64,000 nucleotides of DNA from Anaspis maculata (Eukaryota > Arthropoda > Insecta > Coleoptera > Scraptiidae), in contig OX421966.1 in the NCBI GenBank assembly GCA_949128115.1, forward strand, positions 59,455,416 through 59,519,415. The letters run 5' to 3'. The notes beneath the pieces were generated by a model that saw only the letters and a program-made list of their open reading frames with translations, was not told where the DNA came from and made no database searches. The stretch's first letter is position 1, and each line of letters opens with the position of its first letter. The position numbers and the translations under genes are program-made. Below are positions 23,600 to 34,614 of the stretch, one piece after another.

Positions 23600-24047
23600 T
23601 CGCCGAACTATAATTTAATCCAATAAGACAAAAATACAAACGAATGGAAATTAATCTCCAGCTGCCCGTGGAGGATACCATTTATCACTTTAGTACGAGA
23701 TACAGCGACAAAATGTCATCGCATCAGAACACGCTTGATGCCAACCAACTCTTAACCAAAGTGACGTAGTACAAAGACTGAATCGTCTTCAGCCAATCGA
23801 CCTGGTTGATGAACTCAGATAACGAAGAATCACCCAAGTGTCAACAGTCGCATTGTACAATTGTACATTCTTTCATCTTAATATGATTTTAATATGTATT
23901 GTATGTCATTTTGTTATGAAATAATATTTATTATTCATTATTGAGGCTACTCACTGGAGCACCTTCTACATGTCATGTACCTGTAATGTTTAAAAAGATA
24001 TGCTTATTGCCCGATGGGCAGATTGCTGTACCAAGGAGAAATAAAAA
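23600..24047 (+). mobile_element. 5'-truncated Jockey-like LINE 3' end in the foldback loop
   Basis: A C-terminal reverse-transcriptase frame ends at TAG (23767-23769). A 3'UTR follows with GCCCGATGGGCAGATTGCTG and GGAGAAATAAAAAAAA at its end (about 24047), immediately before the right arm resumes. A short A tail after a hairpin-like GCCCGATGGGC is usual for insect Jockey-type 3' ends. The left boundary is approximate. Confidence 0.65.
23614..23769 (+). pseudogene. Jockey-like LINE ORF2 C-terminal fragment
   Basis: The frame reads PIRQKYKRMEINLQLPVEDT, then IYHFSTRYSDKMSSHQNTLD and a short tail to a stop. This matches the general pattern of the last ~50 residues of Jockey-clade ORF2 proteins (I-R-x-K-h..L-x-L-P-x-V-E-x-x-I-x-x-F-s-x-R-Y-x-x-r-M-x-x-H-x-N). 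An in-frame stop at 23611-23613 shows it is dead or truncated. Confidence 0.6.
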
Positions 24048-24739
24048 AAAGTTTCATGAAAATCGGATCACTTTTGAGAAAATTTGACATTGCGGACCAA
24101 GATGGCGACGGTTAAGGAATTTATTTTTTTCCTAATTCCATTCTCCGGTGACCACATGTTACACACAAGAAGTCGATTTTCGCTTTGTCTTCTCGTTCAG
24201 GGGCAATTAATTGATAAGACAGACAGTTAGACCGATGGACAGACGGACATCAAAATGCCGCGAAGAGCAGCATTCCTGGTAAAGTACGCTAGAAAGACAA
24301 TGACGTGAAGTTCGGTCTGTATGAATATCATCGGGTGTACTCGAAAATGTTAAATAAAGAAATTTGCCATAGCTGAACTATGAACTGTGATATTTGGAGT
24401 ACCTAACAAGACCTGTCAAAAAACGGTGCTAAACGATGTTTATAGTAAATTCTGTTGTTTCATTTTATTCAGTTGCATTTTTCCAATTAGAGGTGCCGTG
24501 GATGCGAAAAAAAATACAAACCACAAGAACTACATATTTGGCACGGTTTTTCCAAGATGACGGTCTTAAGCTACTCGATACAAAAACGTATGATGGCTTA
24601 TTTGTATGCTGGTGTTGTGAGGAATCCAAAAAGGTATGACACGTCAAGTCCCCAAGGTGAAAACCACTCGAGTCCCCTGGCTCAACGACCCACACTTACG
24701 ATATGGTGACATCTGAGCATGCGCGATGTGCTCTACTGC

Positions 24740-24985
24740 GTATTCATTGCATGCTTATTGCACACTTATTGCATACTTATTGCATACTTATTGCATACTT
24801 ATTGCATACTTATTGCATACTTATTGCATACTTATTGCGCATTTATTGCATACTATTGCAACCTATTACATAGATATTGCACACTTATTGCATACTATTG
24901 CAACCTATTGCATACTTATTGCATACTTATTGCATACTTATTGCATATATTGCACACGTATTGCACACATATTGCAAACAAGGTG
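24740..24985 (+). repeat. ATTGCATACTT tandem array, right
   Basis: The 11-bp unit ATTGCATACTT is repeated almost perfectly about eight times at 24755-24838 and again at 24895-24945, with CACACTT and ACCT variants between. It is more homogeneous than the left array, implying recent local expansion. Confidence 0.92.
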
Positions 24986-25307
24986 TCCCACATATTGCAT
25001 GAGTGGTTACCCCCTCGTGTGAACCAAACCCGGCAGGAAGCAACATTACCAAAGAATCAAACTAATGCTGAAGTTGGAGTTTCCCACCGTTTTCCGGACA
25101 AGCGCTATGAATTTTCAAAGTTTGGCCTGGCCGAATTCAGCCGGGCTTGCCTGTTCCTCGATTTTTGGCCTATTCAATTTTTTTAGCAACATAGCAACCA
25201 AACCGGTAGGTAACTACGTTTTTGTTACGAATCGTATCAATGTCAAAGTGACAACATGAACGCTGTTCTCGGCAGGTTCTCGGTGTTTTCTTTAGTACCT
25301 TCTTGCA

Positions 25308-25915
25308 TCATTTGAGGCAACAGTGCGAACCGATCCTTTGTGTTGTTTGGGGCTCCGTAAACCCCCTTGTGTTTTCTGTAGTTTTAGCAACTCCAGTATG
25401 CTCATTCCATTGACGTATATGTACAAACTGTAATGTGTGCAGTTCCCTTATTTGATTCGGTACCAGGGCCCCATCCCCATGGTGTCTGCTGTTCAAGGCC
25501 CTGATGGGGCCCCCATCTGTGTCTATCAGATTTTGCCGTTTCAGGCCAAAACTGCGGCCTTGTGTCTTCTTGGGTTCGTTGAAGCCCTCTAGGCTCCTGG
25601 TGTCTACGGGTGTCTCTTGAAGCCCCACTGAGCCCCCCCTTTTTTTAGTTTTCAGGACTATCGTGCCTTCAGGTGTGGTTCGGACCTAACTTCTTGATGG
25701 GCTCGAAGTCTCATTTCAGAGGTCACCACTTGGGGGCCCTGAATTGCACTCAATTAGAACTCTGCCCCAGGTTTTCAAGCCGCGACTGATTTTCACCGGC
25801 TATTTTTCAAACAATAATTTAGGTTGCATCATTGAAGGCAACAGTGCGCCCCGATTAATTGTGTCTTCAGGTGTTGTTTGGGGCTGCGTAAACCCCTTTG
25901 TGTGGAACTAGCATT
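25308..25915 (+). repeat. Unknown dispersed family R, internally deleted copy
   Basis: The left segment (GGCAACAGTGCGAACCGATCC.. to GGTACCAGGG, 25315-25472) matches 48868-49036. The right segment (CAGGCCAAAACTGCGGCCTTG.. to the end, 25473-25818) matches 53310-53640. The roughly 4.3 kb that separates these two parts in the longer copy is missing here. A second partial left end (GGCAACAGTGCGCCCCGATT) follows at 25842-25915. No coding frame. Class unknown. Confidence 0.7.
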
Positions 25916-26273
25916 GCATTCTTGAGATATCACAACAGTCAACTACCTGTAGCTCCAATCAAATCGAAATCAGGTACGAAAACATAAGGTCAGCCTGGAA
26001 TGACCTGATTAGTTTTTGGATAGATGATTTCGATCGGGAGTCCTCAAGGGACACATTGGGTCTGGGCTTGTCTGGATGCAGCATTGCATTCTCCAAATTC
26101 GCAACAATTGTCTTCCTAGTTCTACCTTTCGAAGTATTTTATCACTATGGAAACCTAAGAACCTGTCACTTATTTTGTAGGCTCAACAATGGATGCAGAA
26201 TGATCGCATAACCACAGAATAACGCACAACTTACTAGAACTTTTTCAATCAACTTTTCGTATTTAATATCACA

Positions 26274-26471
26274 AGAGATAAAATTTTGTCGGCAAAATTT
26301 TTCGATTGTTATGAAAATTTGTTGCTTGGCAATTTCGCGAATGACATTTGTAACAAAACCACGAGCCGTCAGGCGAGTGGTTTTGATTAAATGTCATGAG
26401 CGAAATTGCCAAAAAGCAACAAATTTGAATATTACAAGAGAAAAATTTTGCCTTCAAAATTTTATCTCGAG
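26274..26471. mobile_element. Palindromic MITE (AGATAAAATTTTG ends)
   Basis: The arms GAGATAAAATTTTGTCGGC../..CAAAATTTTATCTCG enclose a strong inner hairpin with AAATTTGTTGCTTGGCAATT and its complement. The apex is about 26370. Length is 198 bp. Confidence 0.75.
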
Positions 26472-26579
26472 TGGTATTCGACATGACTATTTTACGAGAG
26501 AAAAGGAGGCTTTCTTTGAACAGCTTTTTCATCCAAAACCAAGATACCTATCTAGTTCTAAAATAACGTGAAGCCATAA

Positions 26580-26990
26580 AAAGGCCGAGAGAGTTTCGGG
26601 AGTCATATAACGGCGTATGGAGGTATAAGAGAGCCCGCTAGGATCTTGAGCATCCAAAGAAAGTATAGAAGAGCACAGAGTCTCGGGAGATGAAGAAAAG
26701 AGTTTCTACTAAAACCCTGACTGAAAAACCAAGAAAATACAAGACAACACACCAAAGTTTCGAAAGCCAGAAGAAGACGCAATGGGGCTTACAGTACGTC
26801 ATAAGAAGGTGAGCTAGGTCTTTGAACGGCACATAGACATCCACATCAAAGGGGCCCGCAAGGGCTTAGAGCCACAGAAGAAGACACAAGGGGCAACTCA
26901 TTAGGGATATAAACGATGCATAAAAACACAAGGGGGCCCGCTGGGGCTTCGATTGATACAACAAGATGCAATGAAGCTTACTAGTTTGCT
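26580..26990. repeat. Unclassified purine-rich block, possibly family R
   Basis: GGGGCCCGC, GAAGACACAAGGGG and GGGGCTT phrases recur at intervals of about 40-60 bp. They resemble the reverse complement of the right end of family R (GTGTCTTCTTGGG, GGGGCCCCC). The resemblance is by phrase only. Confidence 0.35.
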
Positions 26991-27396
26991 TGAATACTGT
27001 TTGTGACGACCGCCGATTCAAATTGATGCAAAAGTGTCAGTCTGACAAATATTATAGGTAGGTAACTCAATTTGAGCTTGCTTTGTTTTCCTGTGCTCAT
27101 CTTTAGGTGAATTTCGGTCATTTACAAAAGGAATTTTATAACAAGACGGACGGCTGGACGGATTGGGACGGACAGGCGAATACAAAGTATAAAAATAGCG
27201 TCTTCGGTAGGAAAATGCGCTACATCTACCTAAAGCAGTTTGAATGTAATGAAACGATTGAAACGTCAAAAAATTGCCGCTGCAAAACCATCATGTTGGT
27301 TTTGCCCAGGTAGGTATAGGTACGTGTTTTGTCATCTGAATACTAGATTTTATTGTCGGTGTAATACACTCTAGTGAAATAGTCAATTAAATCCAA

Positions 27397-27485
27397 CTTC
27401 CCCGAAGGGACGCCTAAATCAAACTCATTACTGACGTCCCTGAATACCGCCGGGAAAGTTTTGTGTCGCCCCACAACAGATTTTT
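27397..27485 (+). repeat. 89-bp dispersed repeat, copy 1 of 2
   Basis: It matches 53806-53894 in the same orientation at about 85-90% by eye, ending in the near-identical phrase AAAGTTTTGTGTCGCCCCAC AACAGATTTTT. It might be the 3' end of a retroelement; nothing recognisable continues on either side. Confidence 0.75.
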
Positions 27486-27637
27486 ATATCTAACTATTGT
27501 TGAATTATCTAACTTTTATGTTAATTTACGTTAATAACCATATTTAAGTGGGTGGTTTAATTTTACTAAATTCTTATTTTTAGTCGTAAGTCTACTGTTA
27601 ACTTATGAGCAAAGCATGAAGTAGTAAACACGTCGTT

Positions 27638-27788
27638 CTAGCGATGATTTTCAATTTCCCCCAACAAACGGGAAACTGCATAGTCTCCGATGTAGCAGAA
27701 TCTCTGAATAACGGTCATCTCTTCAGTGGTTGCCAAACGGAGACTGATCGCGGTCAGTTTGTTTGGCTCCGTCATTCTACCAACAACT
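27638..27788 (-). CDS. Candidate terminal exon, unrecognised protein
   Basis: On the minus strand a good acceptor (TTTTCTTGTTTCAG, exon starts at 27788) opens a frame containing MTEPNKLTAISLRLATTEEM and ending in a stop at 27638-27640. Third positions are GC-rich compared with flanking DNA, which suggests past or present coding. About 50 codons. I do not recognise the protein, and no partner exon to the right was found. It may be a last exon, a single-exon small protein from the internal Met, or a relic. Confidence 0.35.
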
Positions 27789-27976
27789 CTGAAACAAGAA
27801 AATTGTTCAATTAAGTTGGGTACATTAATTTTTTGTATAGTCTTGTGGAAAAGTAATGACTAATGAGTAATGAATGACTAATGAAGTTACAACATCGCAC
27901 AATGATTCAAGGATTGCCGCAACTCGAAAAATCATTAATACCGAAACAGGGGTTTCGCTGGTCGCTGACTGATGTT

Positions 27977-28435
27977 CAATGGGGAACTATAGTGGCAAAC
28001 GCCTGAAGTAATGGCGCTCGTGTTCCATGCACCCCAGCTGTCATTAGTGTCATTTTAAGCGTACATAACCTCAACTATGGAAGTGTTATTTCATTTTTAT
28101 TTGTCAGCACTCAGCATAAAACCAGCGGTTTGCGTCACTTCGTGAATTAAAAAGCAGAGAAAAGTCGAAAAGTCGACAAACGAAAAATAGCGGTGAAAAA
28201 TAGCGGTGAAAAAAGGTAGTGCCGTGTTAAGTACCAGGCTGCACCTTTGCACCAGCTCTTTTTCTTCTCTCAGTGGGGCTTTTTTCCGCCTCGACTCTTC
28301 TTTGAGCATTAGCACTTTTCCCCTTTCAGTACATTTCTTTGAGGGAGGTTATGTACGATAACTGTCAAGAGTGTCAATATGGGTGCATGGAATACGTTGC
28401 CCTCTACAATCCGTTTTGCCTATAGTTCCCCATTG
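27977..28435. mobile_element. TIR element with CAATGGGGAACTATAG ends
   Basis: CAATGGGGAACTATAG and CTATAGTTCCCCATTG are perfect inverted ends. The arms continue imperfectly through TTCCATGCACCC/GGGTGCATGGAA. Length is 459 bp. Open frames inside are unremarkable. Target duplication is not clear. Confidence 0.75.
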
Positions 28436-28439
28436 GGGC

Positions 28440-29000
28440 TAAGTAAGTCAAGATAAAAAAATTGAAGGCGCTTTAATTTTACTTAGGTACCACAATCTCA
28501 CTTCGTTTCATCTTAGAGAGGAAGAGACGAGAAATTGCCAAGGAACGAATGCGGCTGAAGACATACTGTTGAGTGAAAAACTATAAGAGCCGCCACCAGT
28601 GACATTTCTAACACTGATAGGTGGCTACAAAGCTGATTTAAAAAATTGCCTGTACTGTGGCGTCGTCTACCGGCCTATCCCAAAATGTTCCGATGGCGCC
28701 TCGTTGTATATTCTCACTCAACGGGCAAACGTGGGATACAAAACTATTTTTAGCAATCACATATACCCAATTCAATTTTGTTTCTTCAAACGCCAACATT
28801 TTTCCCTTAAACTTCAGTACCTACCTACAAAAAAAAAAAGTGTAAACTGAAATTTTTTGACATGCGTTGCCTTTTCATTAACGTCACAAATAAAAAAAAA
28901 AAATAGCAGAAACCAAACAAAACACAAAAAAAAACATGCAGTAAAAGTATTCCACTGGTGAGTTTTCGTGTTAACGAACACTCAGTGATAAGATAGGTTG
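28440..29000. other. No recognised gene
   Basis: An 83-codon frame (28599-28850) has no recognisable motif. The rest is AT-rich with A runs. Confidence 0.3.
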
Positions 29001-29009
29001 GTGTCCCAG

Positions 29010-29307
29010 GGTTGGTGTAGGTGAGGGCACCGTTGCTATGGCAACCATGGGTGCAAACCCGGGATGGCAGTTGACGTTGACATTACTTGCGTCAAAAATC
29101 GTCAACAATTAACAGTGTTGCGGTTGTTATGCGATAACAAAATGTACAAGAGGCCGTTCCAGGTAGAAATCACCCTTTTTCTCAGCGAAACACCGTGCAA
29201 GGAGGATCAAGTGCAGTTTATAGTAAAAGTGTGGTCAACGTCAATCACTGTCATTTCGGGTTTGTATCCATGTAGCCATGGCAACGGCGCTCTAACCTAT
29301 ACCAACC
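29010..29307. mobile_element. Palindromic MITE (GGTTGGTGTAGGTGAG ends)
   Basis: Ends GGTTGGTGTAGG and CCTATACCAACC with matching interior phrases GCACCGTTGCTATGGC/GCCATGGCAACGGCGC and GTTGACGTTGAC/GTCAACGTCAA. The 93-codon frame at 29064 lies within the arms and is not a gene. Confidence 0.7.
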
Positions 29308-29320
29308 TTCGTCACACTAA

Positions 29321-29486
29321 AGGTGCGTTCAGTCAGCTTATTTAGCCGCAAGTTTTAGTTTTAGTCGTAAGCGCAGCGATGCTCATTGGCTGTCATGAAC
29401 CAGCCTCCTCAGATCAGCCAATAAGCGATGCTGCGCTTACGACTAAAATTAAAACTTGCGGCTAAATAAGCTGACTGAACGCACCT
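29321..29486. mobile_element. TAA-flanked palindromic MITE, intact copy
   Basis: The ends AGGTGCGTTCAGTCAGCTTA and its complement are perfect, with TAA at 29318-29320 and 29487-29489. The arms are nearly complementary throughout (166 bp), including inverted ATTGGCT/AGCCAAT near the apex. The 3-bp TAA duplication suggests PIF/Harbinger. Confidence 0.88.
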
Positions 29487-29744
29487 TAATTGAGCGTATT
29501 AGGTACATATCTGGATGCCTAGATACCTACCTCAACTTCTGTCCAACGCTAAAATCCAATGACTGAAGTCCACTGACGTCATTCGAGAGGTAGTGTATGA
29601 CTTGGAGAATTGGTCCTTTGTTATCTCTCAACAGCATGAGCTTCTGTAGAGGCAGATGACCGTCTTCTAGGGACACTATACAAGCTGAAACAATGAGTGT
29701 TATTTTGTCAAGAAAGCATATTACTTCTTTAAGGACGGGGTTCA

Positions 29745-30190
29745 GTACAGATAACGGCTACACGTAAATCCGAACGAAAAAATAGCCAAATCACTCAGAA
29801 TGGCGTGTGGAATGATAATCTAGAATGAAATTTGCGGATTATCCAGAAATTTTTGCAAAAAAATAAAGGAATAAGAACGCGTTAAGAAAACAGTTCAAGT
29901 TTCTGGATGTTGTTGTATTGTTGGTTGCCTACATCACTTCAGCGGAAAATTAGAGCATGCACGCCAGAGTGACTCATGACTTACCAACAAAACAATGTTG
30001 CGCGTGGGCCTGAGATTGGCACCGCAAAGAAGAGTAGTATGACGTGAACAATTCAACTGCAAAGAAACTATATACACTAGATAACTAAGTGTGATCGTAA
30101 TTTTCCCCTCGGTGGGGACTGATCATCGTGAGTAGAAGGCAAAAGAGTTTGTTTCGTGATTGTCAAAAGTGTTTGTAATGTAGCCGTTAA
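29745..30190 (+). repeat. ~440-bp dispersed duplication, copy 1
   Basis: It aligns in direct orientation with 40006-40452 along nearly its full length: CACTCAGAATGGCGTGTGGA, CATCACTTCAGCGGAAAATTAG, ACTTACCAACAAAACAATGTTGCGC, GATCATCGTGAGTAGAAGGCAA. Indels are frequent. No inverted ends and no conserved frame. Family unknown. Confidence 0.8.
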
Positions 30191-30285
30191 GTGTACAGTG
30201 TATTCGACCCCAAGGACGAAATACACGAGGTTAAAGTTTGACTTTTCGTCAACGGCACCCAAAGTAGCCGGCGGCACTAAAGTAA

Positions 30286-31113
30286 AGGTGCGTTCAGTCA
30301 GCTTATTTAGCCGCAAGTTTTAATTTTAGCCGTAGCGCTGCACCGCTTATTGGCTGTTCTGAGGAGGCTGGTTCGTAAGAGCCAATGGGCGTCGCTTCGC
30401 TTGCGACTAAAATTAAAACTTGCGGTTAAATAAGCTGACTGAACGCACCCAGTGGTCGAAATGGCAATTTTCACGAACCGGAACGCTCGTACTCTCGATG
30501 CGAGCAAGAGCTGCAGGCGACAACCCCCCCCCCCTTCCTTCCTTCCTTCCTTCCGAGAAGGGGAGAAGTTCAGACAGTTTTTTTTCTTCAGATAATTCTA
30601 ATGCGTGCTCAAGATAGGTGCTATTGAGTAGACAATTAATATCCCATTTGCGATGTACATAAATTCAGTAAAGTTAGGTACTCCTTGTGTTGATCGGGTA
30701 TTATTGTAAGATGAAGTATTGGATTGAGCCTGGTTTCCTCCAACAAATATTTTGCTGGACTTCCAGAAAAAAAATCTGTTGCGGTCATTCCATCACTCCA
30801 CGTTAAGTTCACGAACAGCTCAAAAAGTGACATTACTGAATTTTCTTCGTGGATGGATAGAGATACCCACAATAATAATGTACGATTATAATTTCTTGAA
30901 AGAATAAATGTGATGACGAGACAATGAAATCAAAATAACAACAAAAGACAAAATTATATTGAAATAAAAGTCTAAACGTCTTATCGGCACATTTTTCACG
31001 AAACGGAACGGCTTTCGACAAAATTTCACGAGACGGAACGGTTTTTAAAAATATTTCAGGAACCGGAACGCCGTCCCGGTCTGTTCCGGTACATTTCGAC
31101 CACTGAACGCACC
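30286..31113. mobile_element. TAA-type MITE, second copy, split by a hAT insertion
   Basis: It has the same ends as 29321-29486 (AGGTGCGTTCAGTCAGC), preceded by TAA at 30283-30285. Its right terminus is duplicated on both sides of the element at 30450-31105, so the MITE was present before the hAT element inserted. Confidence 0.8.
30450..31105. mobile_element. hAT-like element CAGTGGTCGAAATG with 8-bp TSD
   Basis: The ends CAGTGGTCGAAATG and CATTTCGACCACTG are perfect 14-bp inverted repeats, and AACGCACC occurs exactly at 30442-30449 and 31106-31113. Subterminal GAACCGGAACG/GGAACGG motifs recur near both ends and may be transposase-binding repeats. 656 bp, no transposase. A (TTCC)n run lies at 30535-30554. 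Confidence 0.9.
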
Positions 31114-31866
31114 TCTTAACTTTTAATAACCATGTGACCAATGTAACTGTGGTAACGTAATTTCTTTTTCCGCCTTTTCGGAGTAGGGTTTCTTGTGGTT
31201 CTTTTGTAGTTGCCTAACTCACTCCGTTCGATAATCACGCGAACACATAGGTATTCCACTCCACTATGCTTTAGGAGTTGATCGGAATTCATTCAGAGAA
31301 CGAATCAAGGTGGACTTCATATTTGCGATCGTTTCCAGAAAAATAGGACAAGCCTGCACGTAACACACGCCCTTCTTCCCTCACAGCCCAGTCTTCCCGA
31401 TTTCACGACCATCGAACGTACACACACAAAACGTACACTAGTATAATTATCATTGTCATCTCGTACCATTTTACACAAGAATTGTATCGTATCCTCAGTC
31501 CGGAATCCCACTGCTGTGTTATCAACTCTTGGGAAGCAAATAATCATACACTGCTTGGCATTCAAAATTGCATTATCGTATTTGTTGGAAAATTATCGTA
31601 CATGTGTGCCTGATAGGCATGTGCAGTTGTGCACGTTAAAAGATTTGAGACTAGGTCATTTAAAAACAAAACTTTGTGACCTGGCGAGGTCCATGTGCAC
31701 TTGTGCACATAAAATAAGGAAAGAATTGCATGCGAACAATTTTAAAAAATTACGGTTACATAATATGAATATTCATGCCAACGGGACATGTCTTTAGATG
31801 TATGTAGATGTAGATGTAATTTGCTGTAATTGGCCAGAGATTTGTTTTCAATGTCTAGGTATCTAC
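31114..31866. other. No recognised gene; isolated satellite-like phrase
   Basis: The frames at 31317-31565 and 31453-31797 are unrecognised. At 31664-31703 the phrase GACCTGGCGAGGTCCATGTG CAC resembles the core of the ~89-bp satellite at the right end of the window. Confidence 0.35.
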
Positions 31867-31869
31867 TTA

Positions 31870-32106
31870 CCGTCGATTCCACAAAACAGATAATACGAGA
31901 TTAGTTGATTTGCGATTTTTGTTTGTCAATTTGTAGCTGACTGATCAATGGAAATGCTGGTTTATCTCTCAATAATGGAAAGATGATGGGTCTAGTACAG
32001 ATTTCAGGCATTTTTTGTGAGTAACCACCTAGCATTCAGCAGAAAAAAGTTCAGTTAATCTGCAATCAGCCTTGATCGCTGATCATCTTTTTTGTGGAAC
32101 TGACGG
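31870..32106. mobile_element. TTA-flanked MITE, copy 2
   Basis: Full-length relative of 10753-10992 with TTA on both sides (31867-31869 and 32107-32109) and the same TTCCACAAAA..TTTTTTGTGGAA ends. Confidence 0.85.
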
Positions 32107-32261
32107 TTAGATATCGAATTTCACTAAAATCCAATCAGGAGTCACGATAAAAAATCGAATTTCGAAGAAATTTCATAGGGATGAGTCATAAAATCAACTA
32201 AGGACTCTACGGCTACTTTTTCCAGGGTTTAAGTCAAAATTGTACTATATCCTGGTCACGG

Positions 32262-33885
32262 CACCATTTCTGTAGTGTACTCCCCGTTTTCGATGTTGGC
32301 ATTGATAGTCGTTGTTCCTTCCCTTCCCCACGTCCGTTCACCTTTTCCCTACGTTGTGTGAGTTCTTACTCTAGATGCGAATGTGTCCTTCCAACTGTCA
32401 ATTTGATCGCAAAGGAAAAGTGACGTATTCGCTGACAGGCACACATGGGAAGAACACGTCAAAGAAACCCATGCGTATAGCCTGGTTGATTGCTGAAAAA
32501 TCCCTTTCCAAATAATCTGAACCAATGTCAAGTGTGAATCAGTCATGATGAAATGACAGAGAAGTCACTCCAGTGATGCATTGATCAAGTCAGCGTGAAT
32601 CAGTGCTTGAACCTCTTTGAAACTTTGTTTCGTTTACAAGTTATTTACGTAACAACAGAAGGAAACTTGCTCGCTTACGCTTTGGACGCTGAGCAATTTA
32701 TTTCACACCTTACAAACGAAAGAAGTCAAATTGATAGATAAGTAAACAATTAGGAAACGATCGGTAAACAAGTAGATAAATCAGCAAGAAACAAATAAAT
32801 AGTAATGGTGTGGGTAAATAAACAAGAAACAAACGATAGATAAACAGGTAGATAAATAAACAAGAAACAAAATAAGAGATAAATAAACAAGAAACAGGTG
32901 AGAGGTGAATAAGTAGAGAAGTTGGAGTTGGTCATACTTTTTGTGAGCAAACGGAAAGAAAGAAGTATCTATAACGCAATCGCCCGAAATTCCTCAGCAG
33001 TTACCCATCGCAAACCCCACAGATACAAAACAGAACAATGGTTAGTAAACAGTAATCACATACAAGAAAATCGACTCGAGCCAACCTGTGGCCCTCTCTT
33101 CGTCGTATCACATAATTTCCCCCCAAATAAGAAAAGGTTAGTAGACTCGACAAGGCAGATTCATACGAGCAGGTTGACCCCCTCCCCAGGACACGGAGAA
33201 TCGTGCAAGTCTTCTTTCCTTCGTTTACTTCCAAGTATAACCCGACAATGAACAATGAAATGTGAATGAATCATAAAAAGTACTGTTCTCTACTTAGCGG
33301 CTGATTTTGGCGTAGCCGAGTTTCTTTTTGTCATCTTACTGTTTGTGACTAAACTTGTGGAAAAGAAACAATTAATGAAACCTAAAAATACGCGCAACAG
33401 CGCAGTTCGGAAGTCACGTCATGAGTGCGCAAAGTGCACATCCACTAAATTACGGCATTTGCCATCAACATTAACATCATTTGGGAGTAGATAAATTACA
33501 CAAAATTCAAAGCAGTGCAAAGCACCTTGATTTCAAAGAGGAAAAACTGCGGGTTATGCAAGCCCGTTGAGAACAAAGAGAACAAAGAATTTCGAGTTAT
33601 GTAGAATAATTTAGCGGACTAACCGACTAAGTGAGTGGAAGCCAAAATTACGGTACAATAATAAAAAAAAGACCGACCTTAAAATTGTGAAAACGACGCA
33701 CTCTCGTTGCACTGAAAATCACGTGTTCTTCACCACAGCTGACTCTCTTCTCTCTGTACGCGGCTGCCGCTCGCGCGCCAGCGCCATCTCCCTCTTTCAT
33801 CGGCGAACGCCACGAACGTCAACGACCGTGCCTACTTCAGGTACCAACGTACAAACAAAACAAATGGGGAATACCACAAAATGAA
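32262..33885 (+). repeat. Unknown family R, interior-only copy
   Basis: This interval matches the reverse complement of 49050-53300 in order. Shared landmarks include GTGTGAGTTCTTACTC, GCGTATAGCCTGGTTGATTGCTGAAAAATCCC, a 32720-32910 run of degenerate GATAAATAAACAAGAAACA repeats, CTCGAGCCAACCTGTGGCCC, CCCCAGGACACGGAGAA and AACTGCGGGTTATGCAA. It lacks the LINE at 49327-50970 and a ~700-bp block at 51484-52180 of the other copy. It also lacks the outer end segments present in 25308-25915. No conserved frame. Class unknown. Confidence 0.75.
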
Positions 33886-33929
33886 ACGTCATTTTATTTC
33901 ACACTTCCATAGTGATCTTCGGGCCTTTG

Positions 33930-34001
33930 AATCAAGTAGCAGTTCGGGGCTAGTAAACCAGCGTAGATCAAGTAGCAGTTAGGGGCTGGTAAACCAGCGT
34001 A
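33930..34001 (+). repeat. Tandem duplication of ~36 bp
   Basis: ATCAAGTAGCAGTT(C/A)GGGGCT(A/G)GTAAACCAGCGTA occurs twice, head to tail. Confidence 0.9.
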
Positions 34002-34614
34002 ATGTGATCACGGCCTAACGGCACGGGCGGCTGGTACCTAAATGGTGATTATTGATAGAGATTTAATTTTTGAAACGAAACCTCAAGGGTTTTGTACCTC
34101 GATAGGTACCAAAACATGAACGTTCCCATCCTAACAGCATGCGTTTTGATTCAAGGGTGGGTGTGGAAGTAGTGGGATTACTGGAGGGCGATTGAGAAAA
34201 AAAAGTGTTGGGATGTGGACGAATAGGTGATAGGTACCTGCTTTTGTATTCCATCCTAAAATGAACACATCAAAACAATGAGTTTGTCAGTGTATCGTGG
34301 TTGGGGGTAGTTTGCAGCTGATTGACACAAATATAATTTTTCACCTGCCATATCCTTCAAGACATGAGATAGGTATCCATAAGAAAAAAGTCTGGTCTTT
34401 TTTTTTAAAGAGTCCAAATTCTTATTAGGATTCCGTCCGGACCTAGCAGGAGTCCAGACAGACAGAGATAGACAAAGGGACAAACCGGCCACAATAACGC
34501 CCTTTCGTGAAGAAAATGCGCTAAAACCGAGGCTAAAACTCACCTCTCATCTGGTTAACTGTGTTGCTGGAATCGAGCATTTTACAGGCTGTGCAAGCAT
34601 CCAAGGTCCATCAT

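Larger units (their letters stand above)
22211..25017. mobile_element. 2.8-kb foldback element with 8-bp TSD and subterminal tandem arrays
   Basis: The ends CGAGGGGGTAACCACT and AGTGGTTACCCCCTCG are a perfect 16-bp inverted repeat. The identical 8-mer TGTGAACC flanks the element at 22203-22210 and 25018-25025. Inside each end is a tandem array rich in ATTGCAT (22245-22440 and 24740-24985), in the same orientation rather than inverted. Next come long inverted arms, about 22680-23330 and 24050-24700, with dozens of matching phrases such as ATTTTCGAGTACACCCGATG and GACAGACGGACATCAAAATG. The loop holds a LINE fragment. No transposase frame is visible. An 8-bp duplication is compatible with hAT-type mobilisation; the superfamily is inference. 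Confidence 0.88.

Noticed and set aside
24719..25186. 155-codon frame rich in Tyr/Leu/Ile/Ala/Cys repeats
   Set aside because: Produced by the ATTGCATACTT tandem array; not a membrane protein.
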